Assembly (NCBI GenBank): GCA_030340625.1
Contig: JAOPHQ010000661.1
Span: 1 to 64,000, forward strand
Source of the DNA: Merluccius polli
Lineage: Eukaryota; Chordata; Actinopteri; Gadiformes; Merlucciidae
Reading direction: 5' to 3'
DNA: 64,000 nt
A program made the translations under genes and the position numbers. Within the stretch, counting starts at the first letter, position 1. Each line of letters opens with the position of its first letter. Below, one piece after another: positions 1 through 11,288 of the stretch. Under the pieces are notes generated by a model that saw nothing but the letters and a program-made list of their open reading frames with translations, was not told the origin of the DNA and did not search any database.

Positions 1-907
1 TCACCTCTACTGCAGAGGTTCCCCCAGTAGCCTGGACACACACACACACACACACACACGATATGTCAGTTAAGTTACTTTACACACACACAAACACACA
101 CCACAAACATTATCAGGTGCACTGAATCTTTGGGTGGTGCACATGATGCAGGAAGGTGATGTAGCGGGAGGAAGTCTGATGGTGCAATGGGAGTAAACAG
201 CTAACAGGAAGTAGAAAAGTAAGATGGTTAGAAGACGGTAGTTTCCTGTACTAGGCTGCACCAGCTATGTGTAAGTTGATTTCTAAGTCTGTGCGTAAAC
301 TTACTTAAACGTCCTTAGTAACCACTAGTTACTTTCAAATTTAGTAGTTCTACTAAATTTGTAGAACTACTAGTACTAAATTTGGTTGCACCACCGATAT
401 GTAAGTAATGTCCTAACTAGTAACAACTTAGGACCCGAGAGGAAGACATCGATTTGCATGAGTCGCAATTGACTGTATGTTTTGTTGTACTCATGACATC
501 TACTCTAAAGTAACTTTTTAACACAAGTTAAAAAGTATTTTGCTGATTATTTTTTGTCACCAACTGCCACCATTTACACTGTTTACACCTGCTTAGGGGT
601 GTAAATATTAAATACTTACTGCTACATGAGAACTAGTTTGTGTGGTGCAACCCATTTTGATTTAGTAATGTGTAAACCCTGACTGAGTAAACACTTACAT
701 TATAACTAGACTTTGTTTGAACTTACCCAAAGCTGGTGTAACCGGCCCCTGCAGAAGAGACTCGAGTCTTGTTGCTACCTGTCCCTCCATCTCTCACACG
801 ACCCACTTGGCCTATCAGTGGTTCCCTACCTCTGTTCTGTGTGTGTGCTATTCTTTATTTATTATTGCTCTTTATATCCTTCTACGATTCATTCTGACAA
901 ATATTAC

Positions 908-1115
908 TATCCACGTCAGTTAGCAGGCGCTTTTATCCGGAGCAGCTTCCAATGGATTCAGTTACAGGTCATTAAGGAGCAGGTGGAGCGTTTTTGGGTG
1001 TCTTAGCTCAAGGATTCCTACAGGTTATGCTACGGACATTGGGGTTTAAACCTAGTACCTTCGGCTGGGAGTGGAACACCCTAACCACTCCACTATACTA
1101 CAAACACTCCTTATC
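908..1115 (+). repeat. SINE-like dispersed repeat, copy 1
   Basis: This shares a block order with copies near 14100-14195 (minus), 18540-18700, 35500-35672 and 40262-40422. The order is a 'gcttttatcc' start, 'ggtcattaaggagcag', 'gctcaaggattcctacaggt', 'ggacattggggtt', and an end with 'accttcggctg' and 'aaccactccactat'. Similar sequence is common in teleost genomes. The end with a 'gaaccc...acc' look recalls a degenerate Pol III-type SINE, but no intact A/B box was established. Confidence 0.55.
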
Positions 1116-1740
1116 ACGTAGTCGCAAGCTGTTAACTTTTGAGATTTAATCATCACGTTAAGGTAGCAGAGATGTTTTATTAGCATAAGTATTATCAGGG
1201 AGTCGGAACAAGTAGCTGATCTCTGGGATAGAATGTGCTTTCATTTGAGTTTCATTTTTCGGTTTTATTCTCTGCTTGGAGCGCCAATCAAAGACTGTGT
1301 GTTCAGATGCAGTCACATTTTCACATTCACCCACCGAGATTAGAGATGTTTCTGGGTCAAATCCTTCTAGTCTCAGTCCTTTTTTAATTCCCCAATCCGC
1401 CTTTGGTTCATGTTCTGAACATTGAATGGAAATGTAACACAGCAACACACCCCAGCATCGTAACGCGTAACAGTACGTTGGAATCGTAAGTTTTAATCGT
1501 ATGTTTTTTGACATTGTGTTGTCCTTTGCTCTTGTTCCTCTATGCATGATTTGATGAAGCTGTGCTATGGCGAAAAATAAAAGTAAAAATGAATAAATAT
1601 GCATTTCCTGTACAGTTCTCGGCAAGTTTCCTGTGTGAACATGCTCTCTATAAACACAATATAACTTGAATGATTTCAGAGTCCTTTTGAAACGGTTCTA
1701 CCTAGCACTCTGACCCAGAGGTACCTCACATCCCTCTCTC

Positions 1741-2453
1741 CTGGGGCCGGATTCACCAAAGTATCTTAGGATTATTGTTAACACGTTTCACCAAGAAGAC
1801 GTTCTAACTTCTTAACTACAATTACTCATGTTTTCCTTACCTCCATTTCCTTGCTGTCCTTATTACATTTATTTCTTAAGAAGTTATTTAATTCCATTCT
1901 TGGGAACTTTAATTTAAGTGGTCTCACTTTTGGGCCAATCTGTGTGGATAAGTGAAAATCAATCAAGTGATTAACAAATTGCATAGTAAGCATAGTGTGT
2001 AGTAGCCTTTACCTATGTTTTTTTCTATAATAATAATAATAACAATATATAAAAATAAAAATGATAATAAAAATAACAATAATAAATAATATCATGCAAT
2101 TTTGTAATCAGTGAGTAGCAACACCTTACAATGAGATGTAAATAGAAGCAATTAAAACTATAAAATCAATATTATGAATTAATATCGAGGCATAACTTCT
2201 CAATGTGACACACTTAAGACAAGCAAACTTTTATCTTAAAGTTAAGAAGAAAATCAAGAATGCATTTCACAAATCCCATTTAATCTAAAGTTTTTCCATA
2301 ACAAATGATCTAAGAAGAAAGATACAAACATCCTTAAGATATCATTTGGTGAATAGCAGTTTTTCTTAACTTTCTTCGTAAGTCCAATCTTAAGAAAAAA
2401 CAGCAGCTAAGAAGATTTTTGTTCTTAAGATACTTTTGTGAACACGCCCCCAG
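1741..2453. mobile_element. Nonautonomous DNA transposon (MITE-like), 713 bp
   Basis: The ends form imperfect terminal inverted repeats of about 30 bases. The left starts CTGGGGCCGGATTCACC and continues to 'gtatcttagg'. The right, read in reverse complement, starts CTGGGGGCGTGTTCACA and continues to 'gtatcttaag'. The interior is AT-rich, full of TTAAGAA motifs, and carries no transposase frame. No clear target-site duplication was found, so the superfamily is not assigned. Confidence 0.7.
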
Positions 2454-4508
2454 GTGTGTGTTCCTCTGTAGGCCTATACTGCTGCTAACGTGGAAGAGAC
2501 AGATGTGTCTGCAGTCTAACTGTACTACCCCTGTCTTGTCTAGATGTTTATTTACTCGAATGCCCGAACTGTTGTACTTTGTTTTTTCTTTTTGTGTTGT
2601 TCCTGTTGAATACACGGGGTTCCCATACAAACTAGAGAGTCAACTAGGCTTTAATTAATGTATTATGTTCTTTCCCACAGTCCACATCCCACCCAACATT
2701 TCGCATATCATAATACTGTGGTTTAATGAACTGCGAATGTAGAATGACACCCAGATGTATGATGGATAGATCAGCCTACCAGTTGGTACAGTCTGGGTAT
2801 GGTAGGTCGATCTCTCCATCGTACATCTGGATGGACACACCCACTTGTGAAGTCACAAATGGCTAGATGGCTTGTAATGACTGATCAACATCACACCTTG
2901 TTGTAATGTTATCTGGAGCGAATTCAACGTATGAATATCTGCTATGGCTGGTGTGTGGGAACCCTGTGTTATAAAAAAGTGGCCTATTGTGGTTGACTCT
3001 CAGGAAAGCTGCTTTCTGTGGCTGCTCTTAAAATATTCTGACTCAACCTCAACCACATTTTGTGAGTTTGCAGCCATCTTAACATTAGACTTTTTTTTCA
3101 CTGATAACCACCAAGATCATTCTACACTAAAAAACATAATTAGCATACCACAGATAAAAAACACTCCCCATTAAATCAGCAGCAAGAAAAAGTAATGTAT
3201 TCATTTTTGTTTCATAGATTTGAATTGTTATGGCAGCCAACTCACAGAGGTGATTTCTGGTTTGTAGCTACTGTTTAAAACTACTGTACTCTCACTGAAT
3301 CACATTAGTTCCTTCACACTGAAGATGGCTATTCTACTGGTTAAAACTACAGTTCTGGTTGAAACTACAGTACTACTGATAATAACTAGTACTACTAGTT
3401 AACACTACAGTTCTCCTGTTTAGAACTACAGTAGGTACTGGTTAGAACAATAATACTGGTTAAAACTACAGTACTCATGGTTAATACTGCAGAACTTTAA
3501 GAAAGATTTAACAGCTTCATTTTGGAGGAGATTTTTCAACCAATTTTTGCAGTAGGCTACTGTTTGGGGGTTGAGCCTATGGAACAAACATAGTGTTTTG
3601 GTATCGATGGTTTTAATCACACTATTATGTTTGATTTATTGTATTCTCTAAACCTCTGCTCTATCCTTCTCTTCCGATAAGTCGTTTAAAACCCGCGGAC
3701 TGTTTTACTTACTTGCTTTATTTTCGCTCAATCTTTCTGTGTCTTGTTGAGGAAAGCTTTATGTCGGCTAAATACCCTTGTTACATACTCAGGTCTGTAC
3801 AAGGGATGTACCACTCGTAAGAATGTTTGGCATGCATGTGGATATGCTGGCGCTGGGGAAAAGTGAAATAAATCAATATTTATATTATCTGAACTGAAAC
3901 TTTGTCTGTCGTGTCTGTTCACCAGTATAAAGGAGAGTCATCATCATTGCCGAATTTCCCATCTGGAATCAAGAAAGTATTATCTTATATCTACGTAGGC
4001 TACTACTAAACTAAAGTATTAGGCCTTGTATTACCCAGTTATCTCACCTAATGTATTCTGGTATTTATTTCAGTCCACCCATTACACCCAGTGTTTTTCT
4101 TCAAGTAATTTTTAGGACATTTTACGTTTTGGGGATTATACATAGACTGTATAAAATAGTATACCATTGTTTAGTCAGTGGGCTGCTGGTATAATTTCTG
4201 ATAGTTCAAATTAGTTAAAGTGTAGAATCAAATCAAGTAGCCTAGGACAAAATGACATTAACAATATTATTGTATATATTATATAATAACAATATTTTAT
4301 TGACAATCCAAGTAAGGGATAATCCACGACGACAATACAAATATAAGGGTGTTGATTCATATTTTGGGGTAATTCTGTCTCAAAAGTACAACTTTTAGCT
4401 CGCACTACATTGTGTGTGCTAGTAAACAAACAGCAAATGACCGGAGAAATATATGGGTCTGACTAATGCCTAATGTCAGTTAACATGAGATTCATATCGA
4501 ATGCGGAC

Positions 4509-5400
4509 GTTAACTTATTACTCCAGTAAATAGAGACGATCTTAGTAACGACATGGCAACGTTATCTTATTACTCCAGTAAATAGAGACGATCTTAGTAA
4601 CAACATGGCAACGTTACCTTATTACTCCAGTAAATAGAGACGATCTTATGGTGCATTCCATTTGTCTCGTAATCGCGACTTGCAGCTCGGGTGTGACGTC
4701 ACATCCGTCTCGGAAAACGAGTGACCCCGGGTTTTTTGCGTTCTATTTGGCACACAACAAAACGAGTCGGAGAAAAGATGGACGCGACTTTAATATGCTT
4801 GAAAAAGAGTATTCTGTGTTTAAACGTTAATTAAATATAGACACATTGATCACAGAGAAATTACCCAATATTTCACAATGTGCTTGGTTGCAATAGGCAG
4901 TTTGGACGTTTCGTAACATTTATAGTGATTATCTCGTTTACGGTGCACCCACCGCGGATTTCACATGTTCATTACAGTTTGATATCTGAATATTCCGTTT
5001 TGATAACGTTAGGCTACTGCTTTCTGCTCAAGAATCGGCATTGTTGTCATAGCAACATGGAGCGTCTCTAGCCAGTTCGGAGTAGCCATCTTTGTTACTG
5101 TACTCATGTCCTCCGAGTTCAGACGAGTTGACGAGTACCTCGGGGGCGTTCTATTTGCAACTTCCGGTTCGTTACTCGGAAATCCGACTCGCAGATCGAG
5201 TCGGGTGGACAAATAGAACGCACCATAAGTAACGACATGGCAACGTTACCTTATTACTCCAGTAAATAGAGACGACCTTAGTAACGACATGGCAACGTTA
5301 CCTTATTACTCCAGTAAATAGAGACGACCTTAGTAACGACATGGCAACGTTACCTTATTACTCCAGTAAATAGAGACGATCTCAGTAACGACACAGCAAC
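4509..5400 (+). repeat. 52-bp tandem repeat, six units, interrupted by a MITE
   Basis: Units begin at 4509, 4561, 4613 (split), 5245, 5297 and 5349. Each contains 'ttattactccagtaaatag', 'agacgatcttagtaac' and 'gacatggcaacgtta'. The third unit is cut after its 36th base and its remaining 16 bases resume at 5229, so the array is complete apart from the insertion. Confidence 0.85.
4649..5225. mobile_element. 577-bp MITE inserted in the 52-bp satellite
   Basis: The terminal inverted repeats are TGGTGCATTCCATTTGTC on the left and, in reverse complement, TGGTGCGTTCTATTTGTC on the right, with similarity for about 40 bases. Flanks are TTA on the left and TAA on the right, compatible with a diverged 3-bp TWA target duplication as in PIF/Harbinger elements. 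No transposase is encoded. Internal 'gcgttctatttg' copies suggest sub-terminal repeats. Confidence 0.75.
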
Positions 5401-5560
5401 GTTACCAGAGTAATAATGTAATGTTGCCTTATTACTTGTTACCTTATTACCTTAGTAATAAGGTAACAAGTAATACTCCATAAGGTAACAAGTAATAAGG
5501 CAATGTTATTTACTTATTATAAGGTAACGTTGCCATGTCGTTACTAAGATCGTCTCTATA
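5401..5560. repeat. Inverted continuation of the 52-bp satellite
   Basis: The segment 5521-5558 is the reverse complement of a satellite unit ('ggtaacgttgccatgtcg', 'ttactaagatcgtctct'). Between it and the direct array lies a palindromic stretch built from 'ttattacttgttacctt' and its complement, so the satellite ends in a hairpin-forming turn. Confidence 0.7.
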
Positions 5561-5833
5561 AGCTTTCTAAACGTAGTCCTGTCCGAGTCCGGTCAAAGTT
5601 GACAGTTACAACGTTTCGTTCAGCGCATTAATCTTTAGACCAGTGATGAGGCCACTCGCGTTATAGCCTTGGATGTATCGAAAAATAATGCACATCTATC
5701 CAGCCAATCAGAATCGAGTATTCACCCAGGCCATGGTATAATACACAATAACAGCGTTTGCGGGCAAAATTCGCTTTCACAAAAGTTACATATACAAACG
5801 ACCAATCATATTCTGTGTCACGCTCACCTTACA

Positions 5834-6242
5834 CATCACGCCTGGACCTTAGAAACGGAAAAAGTTGTACGGGAGTCAACGTAGCTAAATTTTAAAAAAA
5901 AATCGATTTCAATCTGAATCTCGATGAAATATTCCTGGCAGGGTTTGTCTAATTTAAATTGAATTTTCCACATTAAGACATCTAATTTGTTTTTTAAAAA
6001 GGAAATGGTTACAACTGTGTACGTACAAAAAATTAAGCAGACTGAAACGGATTTATGCAGATTTATGCGAGTATCCATACATTTTTGCTACCTCTTTGAG
6101 CCATACTCTGCACCACTTAACTTATGTTGGCGTTACACAGTCTGGTAGCCTACATGACATGACGAAATCAAATGATATTTTGCTATTTAGCTCTGTTGAC
6201 GCCCATACAACCTTTTACATTTCTAAGGTCCAGACGTGACGC
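5834..6242. mobile_element. Inverted-repeat element, about 410 bp
   Basis: Arms 5834-5880 and 6195-6242 are inverted copies about 47 bases long, sharing 'tggaccttagaaa' and its complement 'tttctaaggtcca'. The interior has no coding signal. It is likely a MITE or foldback element. Target duplications were not resolved. Confidence 0.6.
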
Positions 6243-6728
6243 ATGAGGTGGGCGTGACTTAGCCCCCCCTTATTGTCAAAAAGGTGGTGATTGTACACGT
6301 AACATTTTCAGTTGGAGTGAGTAAACTAGGAGAGCTCTGTCAGTAAAGTAGCTTGCTCAGCAAAGTTTACCCGGCAACAAAATATGTCATTTCCTGTTCC
6401 TCCAATATCAATCAATCAATATCAAAAATATATATATAAAAAAAGGGGAAAGAGGAAGCGTGAATTCAGAGTGTGACCCAAGTCACACTGAATGACGTGG
6501 AGCAGTCAGTTTGTGGGGTTTTGCAACAAACCGTTGATCGCCTCTGATCTCGCAACCACCGTGTGGTTATCGTAGCCTAATAGAAAAATACGTCACACAC
6601 GCTTCTCTACTGGATCCCCAAAAAGCTTCACCACTTAGTCACAAAATGACTCATTTTTTTGTATTTCTCTCACACGTTGCCAAAAGAAACCTAGAGCCAC
6701 GCGTACGCACGCACGCACGCACCGCCCT

Positions 6729-7859
6729 TTAGCCGTTCGCCCACGTGTCCAGGTCGCGGTACACCTTGTGCGCGGGCAGCTGGGGGTAGCGCGCGCAGAT
6801 CTGACACAGCCGCTCGCGCCAGTCCTCGCACCTGCGAACCGCGTGCGTCCGCCGCCAGCGGAAGTACTCCGCGTACGCCGCGCCGTCGGCTGCCACTCTC
6901 CGCAGGTGGTGTGCCAGCGCCTCCACGCTGCCGAAGTCGTCCACGTGGATAAAGGAGCCGGGCGGCGCCAGGGCCTCGTACGTGGCCCTGCTGGGGCCCA
7001 GCACCACCGGCACCGCTCCGGCCCCGAACCCGTTCCTCCACAGCTTCTCGCTGATGTAGTCCCTGGACTCGGAGTTCTCCAGCGCCAGGTAGAAGTAGCA
7101 GCGGCCGATGGTGGGCAGCAGCTGCCGGTTCGCCAGGGGCCTGCGTGCCCACAGGCCGTACACCTCCACGGGGATGCGTCGGCTCAGACGCCCGTAGACG
7201 GCGGCCCGGGCCTGGGTGGGCTTGTACCGGCTCACCACCCAGCTGGCCAGGCAGGACCGGTTCCGGGCGGAGGGGGCGTCGTCGTCGTCGTCGCCCTCCT
7301 CCTCCTCCGCCCCCCTGCGCACGGTCCTGCCATAGGGGATGGGCACGTCGGCGTCGCGCCGGTAGCTCACGGTCCAGTTGAAGAGGCCGTTGAACGGGCT
7401 GAGGTCTCCGTTGACGGCCGGCGGTTCCAGGGACATCCAGGCCCACCGCTGGGAGGGCGGGCGGGGGAGGTGCAGGGGCAGGGCGGAGGAGGAGGAGGAG
7501 GAGGATGATGATGGGGAGGAGGAGGAGGAGGATGGGGAGGAGGATGGGGGGCGTGCCCAGCGCAGCTCGTGATGGTGGAAGACCACGACGTCGGCGGTGG
7601 AGAAGGTGGAGCGGTTGTCGCTGAGGAAGCAGCCGGTGATATTGTACATTTCGCGGCAGGGGTCCCCTGCCAGGGAGTAGGAGGCCCCGAAGGGCCAGTG
7701 CCACAGCAGGATGCTGAGGTTCAGGGGTTTGGGCGGTGGGGGTGCGGGTGTGGCGGGCTGCGGGCAGGGGGAGCTGGGGGCGAAGAAGCCCAGGAGGAAG
7801 AGGTAGGAGGAGAGGCTGAGCAGGATGCAGAGGGTGAACAGCTTGGAGAAGGAGTGCAT
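6729..7859 (-). CDS. fut7: Alpha-1,3-fucosyltransferase 7 (GT10 family)
   Basis: This is a Golgi type II membrane enzyme that transfers fucose from GDP-fucose in alpha-1,3 linkage to sialylated N-acetyllactosamine, making sialyl-Lewis x selectin ligands. The 376-residue frame is single-exon, as in other FUT7 genes. A short cytosolic tail precedes a signal anchor (about residues 7-26), then a Pro-rich stem. Family landmarks in order are LLWHWPF (51-57), VVVFHHHEL (91-99), QRWAWMSLEPP (137-147), NWTVSYRRDADVPIPYGR (161-178), then the GDP-fucose-binding core FYLALENS..DYISEKLWRN and AGAVPVVLGPSRATYE, FIHVDDF (about 256-309), and a Cys-bearing C-terminus (CEDWRERLCQIC, 344-355). Two low-complexity insertions, a Ser run (106-125) and an acidic run (185-194), make it longer than the roughly 342-residue human protein. 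NxS/T sites are present. Neighbouring abca2 matches mammalian FUT7-ABCA2 synteny. The first Met was chosen because it directly precedes the anchor. An upstream noncoding exon may exist. Confidence 0.93.
   Translation of the reverse strand: MHSFSKLFTLCILLSLSSYLFLLGFFAPSSPCPQPATPAPPPPKPLNLSILLWHWPFGASYSLAGDPCREMYNITGCFLSDNRSTFSTADVVVFHHHELRWARPPSSSPSSSSSSPSSSSSSSSSALPLHLPRPPSQRWAWMSLEPPAVNGDLSPFNGLFNWTVSYRRDADVPIPYGRTVRRGAEEEEGDDDDDAPSARNRSCLASWVVSRYKPTQARAAVYGRLSRRIPVEVYGLWARRPLANRQLLPTIGRCYFYLALENSESRDYISEKLWRNGFGAGAVPVVLGPSRATYEALAPPGSFIHVDDFGSVEALAHHLRRVAADGAAYAEYFRWRRTHAVRRCEDWRERLCQICARYPQLPAHKVYRDLDTWANG
7487..7552. repeat. GGA/GAT trinucleotide tract inside fut7
   Basis: On the plus strand this is a run of gag, gat and ggg triplets. 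On the coding strand it encodes the polyserine stretch (residues 106-125) of the fucosyltransferase. It sits between the HHHEL and QRWAW motifs, outside the donor-binding core, so it is probably a tolerated length-variable loop. Confidence 0.8.
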
Positions 7860-7869
7860 TTGGAGCGGT

Positions 7870-8666
7870 GTGAGGGGGGCCAGAGGAACAGGGGTTGGGT
7901 GATGAGTGGTGGGAGGGGGCCCAGAGGAACAGGGGTTGGGTGATGAGCGGTGGGAGGGGCCCAGAGGAACAGGGGTTGGGTGATGAGTGGTGGAGGGGGC
8001 CCAGAGGAACAGGGGTTGGGTGATGAGCGGTGGGAGGGGGCCCAGAGGAACAGGGGTTGGGTGATGAGCGGTGGGAGGGGGCCCAGAGGAACAGGGGTTG
8101 GGTGATGAGCGGTGGGAGGGGGCCCAGAGGAACAGGGGTTGGGTGATGAGCGGTGGGAGGGGGCCCAGAGGAACAGGGGTTGGGTGATGAGCGGTGGGAG
8201 GGGGCCCAGAGGAACAGGGGTTGGGTGATGAGCGGTGGGAGGGGGCCCAGAGGAACAGGGGTTGGGTGATGAGCGGTGGGAGGGGGCCCAGAGGAACAGG
8301 GGTTGGGTGATGAGCGGTGGGAGGGGGCCCAGAGGAACAGGGGTTGGGTGATGAGCGGTGGGAGGGGGCCCAGAGGAACAGGGGTTGGGTGATGAGCGGT
8401 GGGAGGGGGGCGAGAGGAACAGGGGTTGGGTGATGAGCGGTGGAAGGGGGGCGAGAGGAACAGGGGTTGGGTGATGAGCGGTGGGAGGGGGCCAGAGGAA
8501 CAGGGGTTGGGTGATGAGCGGTGGGAGGGGCCAGAGGAACAGGGGTTGGGTGATGAGCGGTGGGAGGGGCCCAGAGGAACAGGGGTTGGGTGATGAGCGG
8601 TGGGGGGGGCCAGAGGAACAGGAGTTGGGTGATGAGCGGTGTGAGGGGCCAGAGAAAGTTGGGTCA
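7870..8666. repeat. 41-bp G-rich minisatellite upstream of fut7
   Basis: About 19 copies of a 41-bp unit lie here, containing 'aggaacaggggttggg', 'tgatgagcggtggga' and 'gggggccc' on the plus strand. The first units start about 10 bases upstream of the fut7 ATG, so the array occupies its 5' UTR, 5' intron or promoter. Several consecutive G-runs per unit make G-quadruplex formation plausible on the plus strand. Because 41 is not a multiple of 3 and the unit lacks stops, a long open frame runs through it on the minus strand. It is not a gene. Confidence 0.9.
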
Positions 8667-8699
8667 TGAGCTACAGGGAAGTACAGGCTTGGTTAGAAA

Positions 8700-9442
8700 C
8701 ACAAATAAGGATGTGTGAAATAGGATGGCAGGAAGGCAACTAAAGATGAATCAGCACTTTTAAGAAGAAGCTATAATAATTCAATTCAATTCAATCAATT
8801 CAATCAACAATATTTCGCCATGTATACAGATACTAGGAATTTGATTTGGTCTTCTCCATGCAGGCAACTTTTCAACCAATAACGGATTCAAGTTCAGATC
8901 AAGATGAGTTGGAAATGCTTTTCTTCCTTGACTTCAACTCAAATTGATGACCAAGACTGAGAAAGAGGATATGTTCAATTATCCAATATATCCTGAATGT
9001 AAATTAATTACCATCAATAAAAGGGAACCATTTAATACAGACGTTTTGTCGTTCCACAGCAATTGTAAATCAGCCCTGTCAGCCCTGTATTGGTTCACGG
9101 ATTTAGGTTTTAATGCATTGTGAACTTAAACATAAATGTCTCAATGTATCAGTATCATACAATATATGTAACTGTTTTTTGTTATTAATATTGTTATTAG
9201 TTATTACTATCGAGCAGATGTACAAAAGTAACCTTGACAATTGAGATCAGACTTGCAGAAATGACATGCCTTGCAATCTAGAAGATCCATCAATTGTATG
9301 AAGAAATATTAGACCCTTCATCGCTTGCTACAGGTTCAGGTGTAAAAAAACATCTTACCTTCTACCAGCCTATCCACAGGTGTTAGTCTGGCTATATCAA
9401 CCATGTAGCTCTGATGATCTGTAAGGAGGTTACCATCTCTCT

Positions 9443-9514
<72 letters not shown>

Positions 9515-10690
9515 AGCATTTTTAACACTTTTTGAAACCACAAGCTGGCCTTCCTTCCTGTTTTCGATGGCAGAGGAAGCCCTGCCTAAGCCCAGCCCTG
9601 CCCAAGTGATGCCTACTAAATTCAACCACACACATTAACGGTTTGCTGTAAATCTCTTTCTTTTTCTTGATTTGCCGAGGCACACTTCAAGTTTGATTGA
9701 CTTCTGGAGGTTTTGAAGAATGCAATGTTTTTATTAAAAAACAGCAATTTTCTTCTTCTTTTTTTTTATTTTTTAGAAAAACAGAAACTTTTTGCAAGTT
9801 ATTCATTATATCATAATGTTGATGCTGAAATAATAGTATAGTATAGTATATTATAATATATATGCTATGTAATATATATAATAATATATATAATATATAA
9901 TATATATGCTATATCCTATGCTATAGTTTATTATACTATAGTATAATATATAATATATAAATAATAATATATAATATTATAATAATAGGCCTATAATATA
10001 ATATATAATATATAATTATACTATAGTATAATATAACTATAGCATAGGCCTATCATTGTATTTATTTATTTTTTTCATTGAACATTTAACGTTGTTATTC
10101 TGAATAATAATAATGATAATAATACTTATATATACTTAATATATTACTAACAACAATGATGGAAACATATTTCCCCTCCATACAGATGGTTGTTTTTACA
10201 TAAATGTTACCATCCTAACTTCAGCAGGCAGAACAGTATACCGATAGGTGGCAGCAATACCTTGCTCTACTTTATATTGCGCGTGTTTATGCAGTTCATT
10301 TATGAATATGAGGGTTATTGAGTTCATTGGCTTTAAAAGAAGTTGGCCGTTGTAGATCGTAGGTTGTCGTATGCCTATGAAGGACTGCGGCGTGTAAAAT
10401 AGGCTACATTATTGTATTTTATATTATTATTATTACAATTATTATTATTATTATTATTATTACTATTATTATATAATTATTCAGGTCAATTGTGTCATTT
10501 TTGTATCTATCCTATTTAGTTAGTCACCTCCCCACGATAAAAGAAAATGTCATCAATTATTAACACAAAATATAACACATCCATACAGACATAGGCAAAA
10601 AATATCCGTGATACATTCATAGGTTTTCTTAAAATTAAAATAAATAAATAAATAAATGCATTTTTGGATAGCCTATTGAGGCGAGAGCCT
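8700..10690. other. Intergenic stretch between fut7 repeat array and abca2 promoter
   Basis: No coding signal was found. It contains a 'caattcaatt' tract near 8780, the CT microsatellite at 9446-9511, a long AT-rich block (about 9820-10060) of 'ataatatat' type with palindromic 'actatagt' motifs, and ATT trinucleotide runs near 10425-10470. Confidence 0.7.
9446..9511 (+). repeat. (CT)n microsatellite
   Basis: An almost uninterrupted run of about 33 CT units is seen directly. It generates a spurious Leu/Ser or Arg/Glu open frame on both strands. Confidence 0.95.
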
Positions 10691-11222
10691 CAACAACACT
10701 GTTACTGCGCTTTAACAGACACGCACGTGAACAGCGGGGTCTCCGCCCCCACTTCCCGCCCGCCGCTTGACATTCTCCCCCACGCGCCGCCGCCGTGGGC
10801 TCCGCTGCTCCCGCGCGTGCCTGCGTGGACCTAAAACGGCTCGCGGTTCTGGGGATGACAGAGCACACACACACACACACACACAACACGCAGGGCTTGG
10901 CATTGAAACCGGCGGCGACGCTACCGCGAGTCGGTCGCGGCTAAAAAAAAAACACTCGTCATCCCGACTCAAACAACCACAACCCTCACAGCCCCCCCGC
11001 GAGACGGACGACCCCGACCGGTGGGCGTGGGCTGCGGGTTTCATCGCCGGCGTGACGGGATGCCGCCGGTGGGTGGTGGTGGTGGGGGGGACCGGGAGAC
11101 CGGGACCGGGACCAACATTTCTAGTTTGATTTCAACTCAGGCGCAGGCCGTCGGCGTCGCATCCATATAACTACATAAGGACGCCGCCGCCGAGCCGCCG
11201 CCGAGCAGGCGCCGACACCGCC
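10690..11222 (+). promoter_or_regulatory. CpG-rich promoter and 5' UTR region of abca2
   Basis: The base composition changes sharply from the AT-rich flank to GC- and CpG-rich sequence ('cccgcccgccgcttg', 'gccgccgccgagcc'). It ends at a strong Kozak context (CACCGCCATGG) at the abca2 start. A CA microsatellite (10862-10885) and A/C/G runs occur within. No convincing TATA box was found, fitting a CpG-island promoter. The transcription start is not determined. It may be shared with the head-to-head fut7 gene about 3 kb away. Confidence 0.65.
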
Positions 11223-11288
11223 ATGGGGTTCCTCCACCAGCTGCACCTTCTCCTCTGGAAGAACATCTCCTTGAAGCGGAGAGGTCCG
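11223..11288 (+). CDS. abca2: abca2 exon 1
   Basis: The 22 codons begin at an ATG in a near-ideal Kozak context (CACCGCCATGG) and read MGFLHQLHLLLWKNISLKRR plus Gly-Pro, the typical ABCA N-terminus before TM1. The donor is CCG|GTAAGT at 11289, phase 0. This exon lies outside the inverted duplication, so it exists only once in the window. Confidence 0.95.

Larger units (their letters stand above)
1..6690. other. Intergenic region, repeat-rich, no gene recognised
   Basis: No exon or known protein could be recognised in this stretch downstream of fut7. It is AT-rich and holds a CA microsatellite at 39-58, a SINE-like repeat (about 908-1115), a 713-bp TIR element (1741-2453), a 52-bp satellite split by a MITE (4509-5400) and an inverted-repeat element (5834-6242). 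The longest open frame, about 155 codons on the minus strand at 1158-1625, matches no family I know and has no supporting gene structure. Confidence 0.6.

Noticed and set aside
1158..1625. A 155-codon minus-strand frame as a possible gene
   Set aside because: No recognisable domain, AT-rich context and no supporting splice or promoter signals. It could be a decayed element but this cannot be supported.
6691..8667. A 658-codon open frame on the minus strand through the minisatellite and fut7
   Set aside because: The protein is a 41-bp repeat read in rotating frames, followed by an off-frame reading of fut7. It has no start context or family match.
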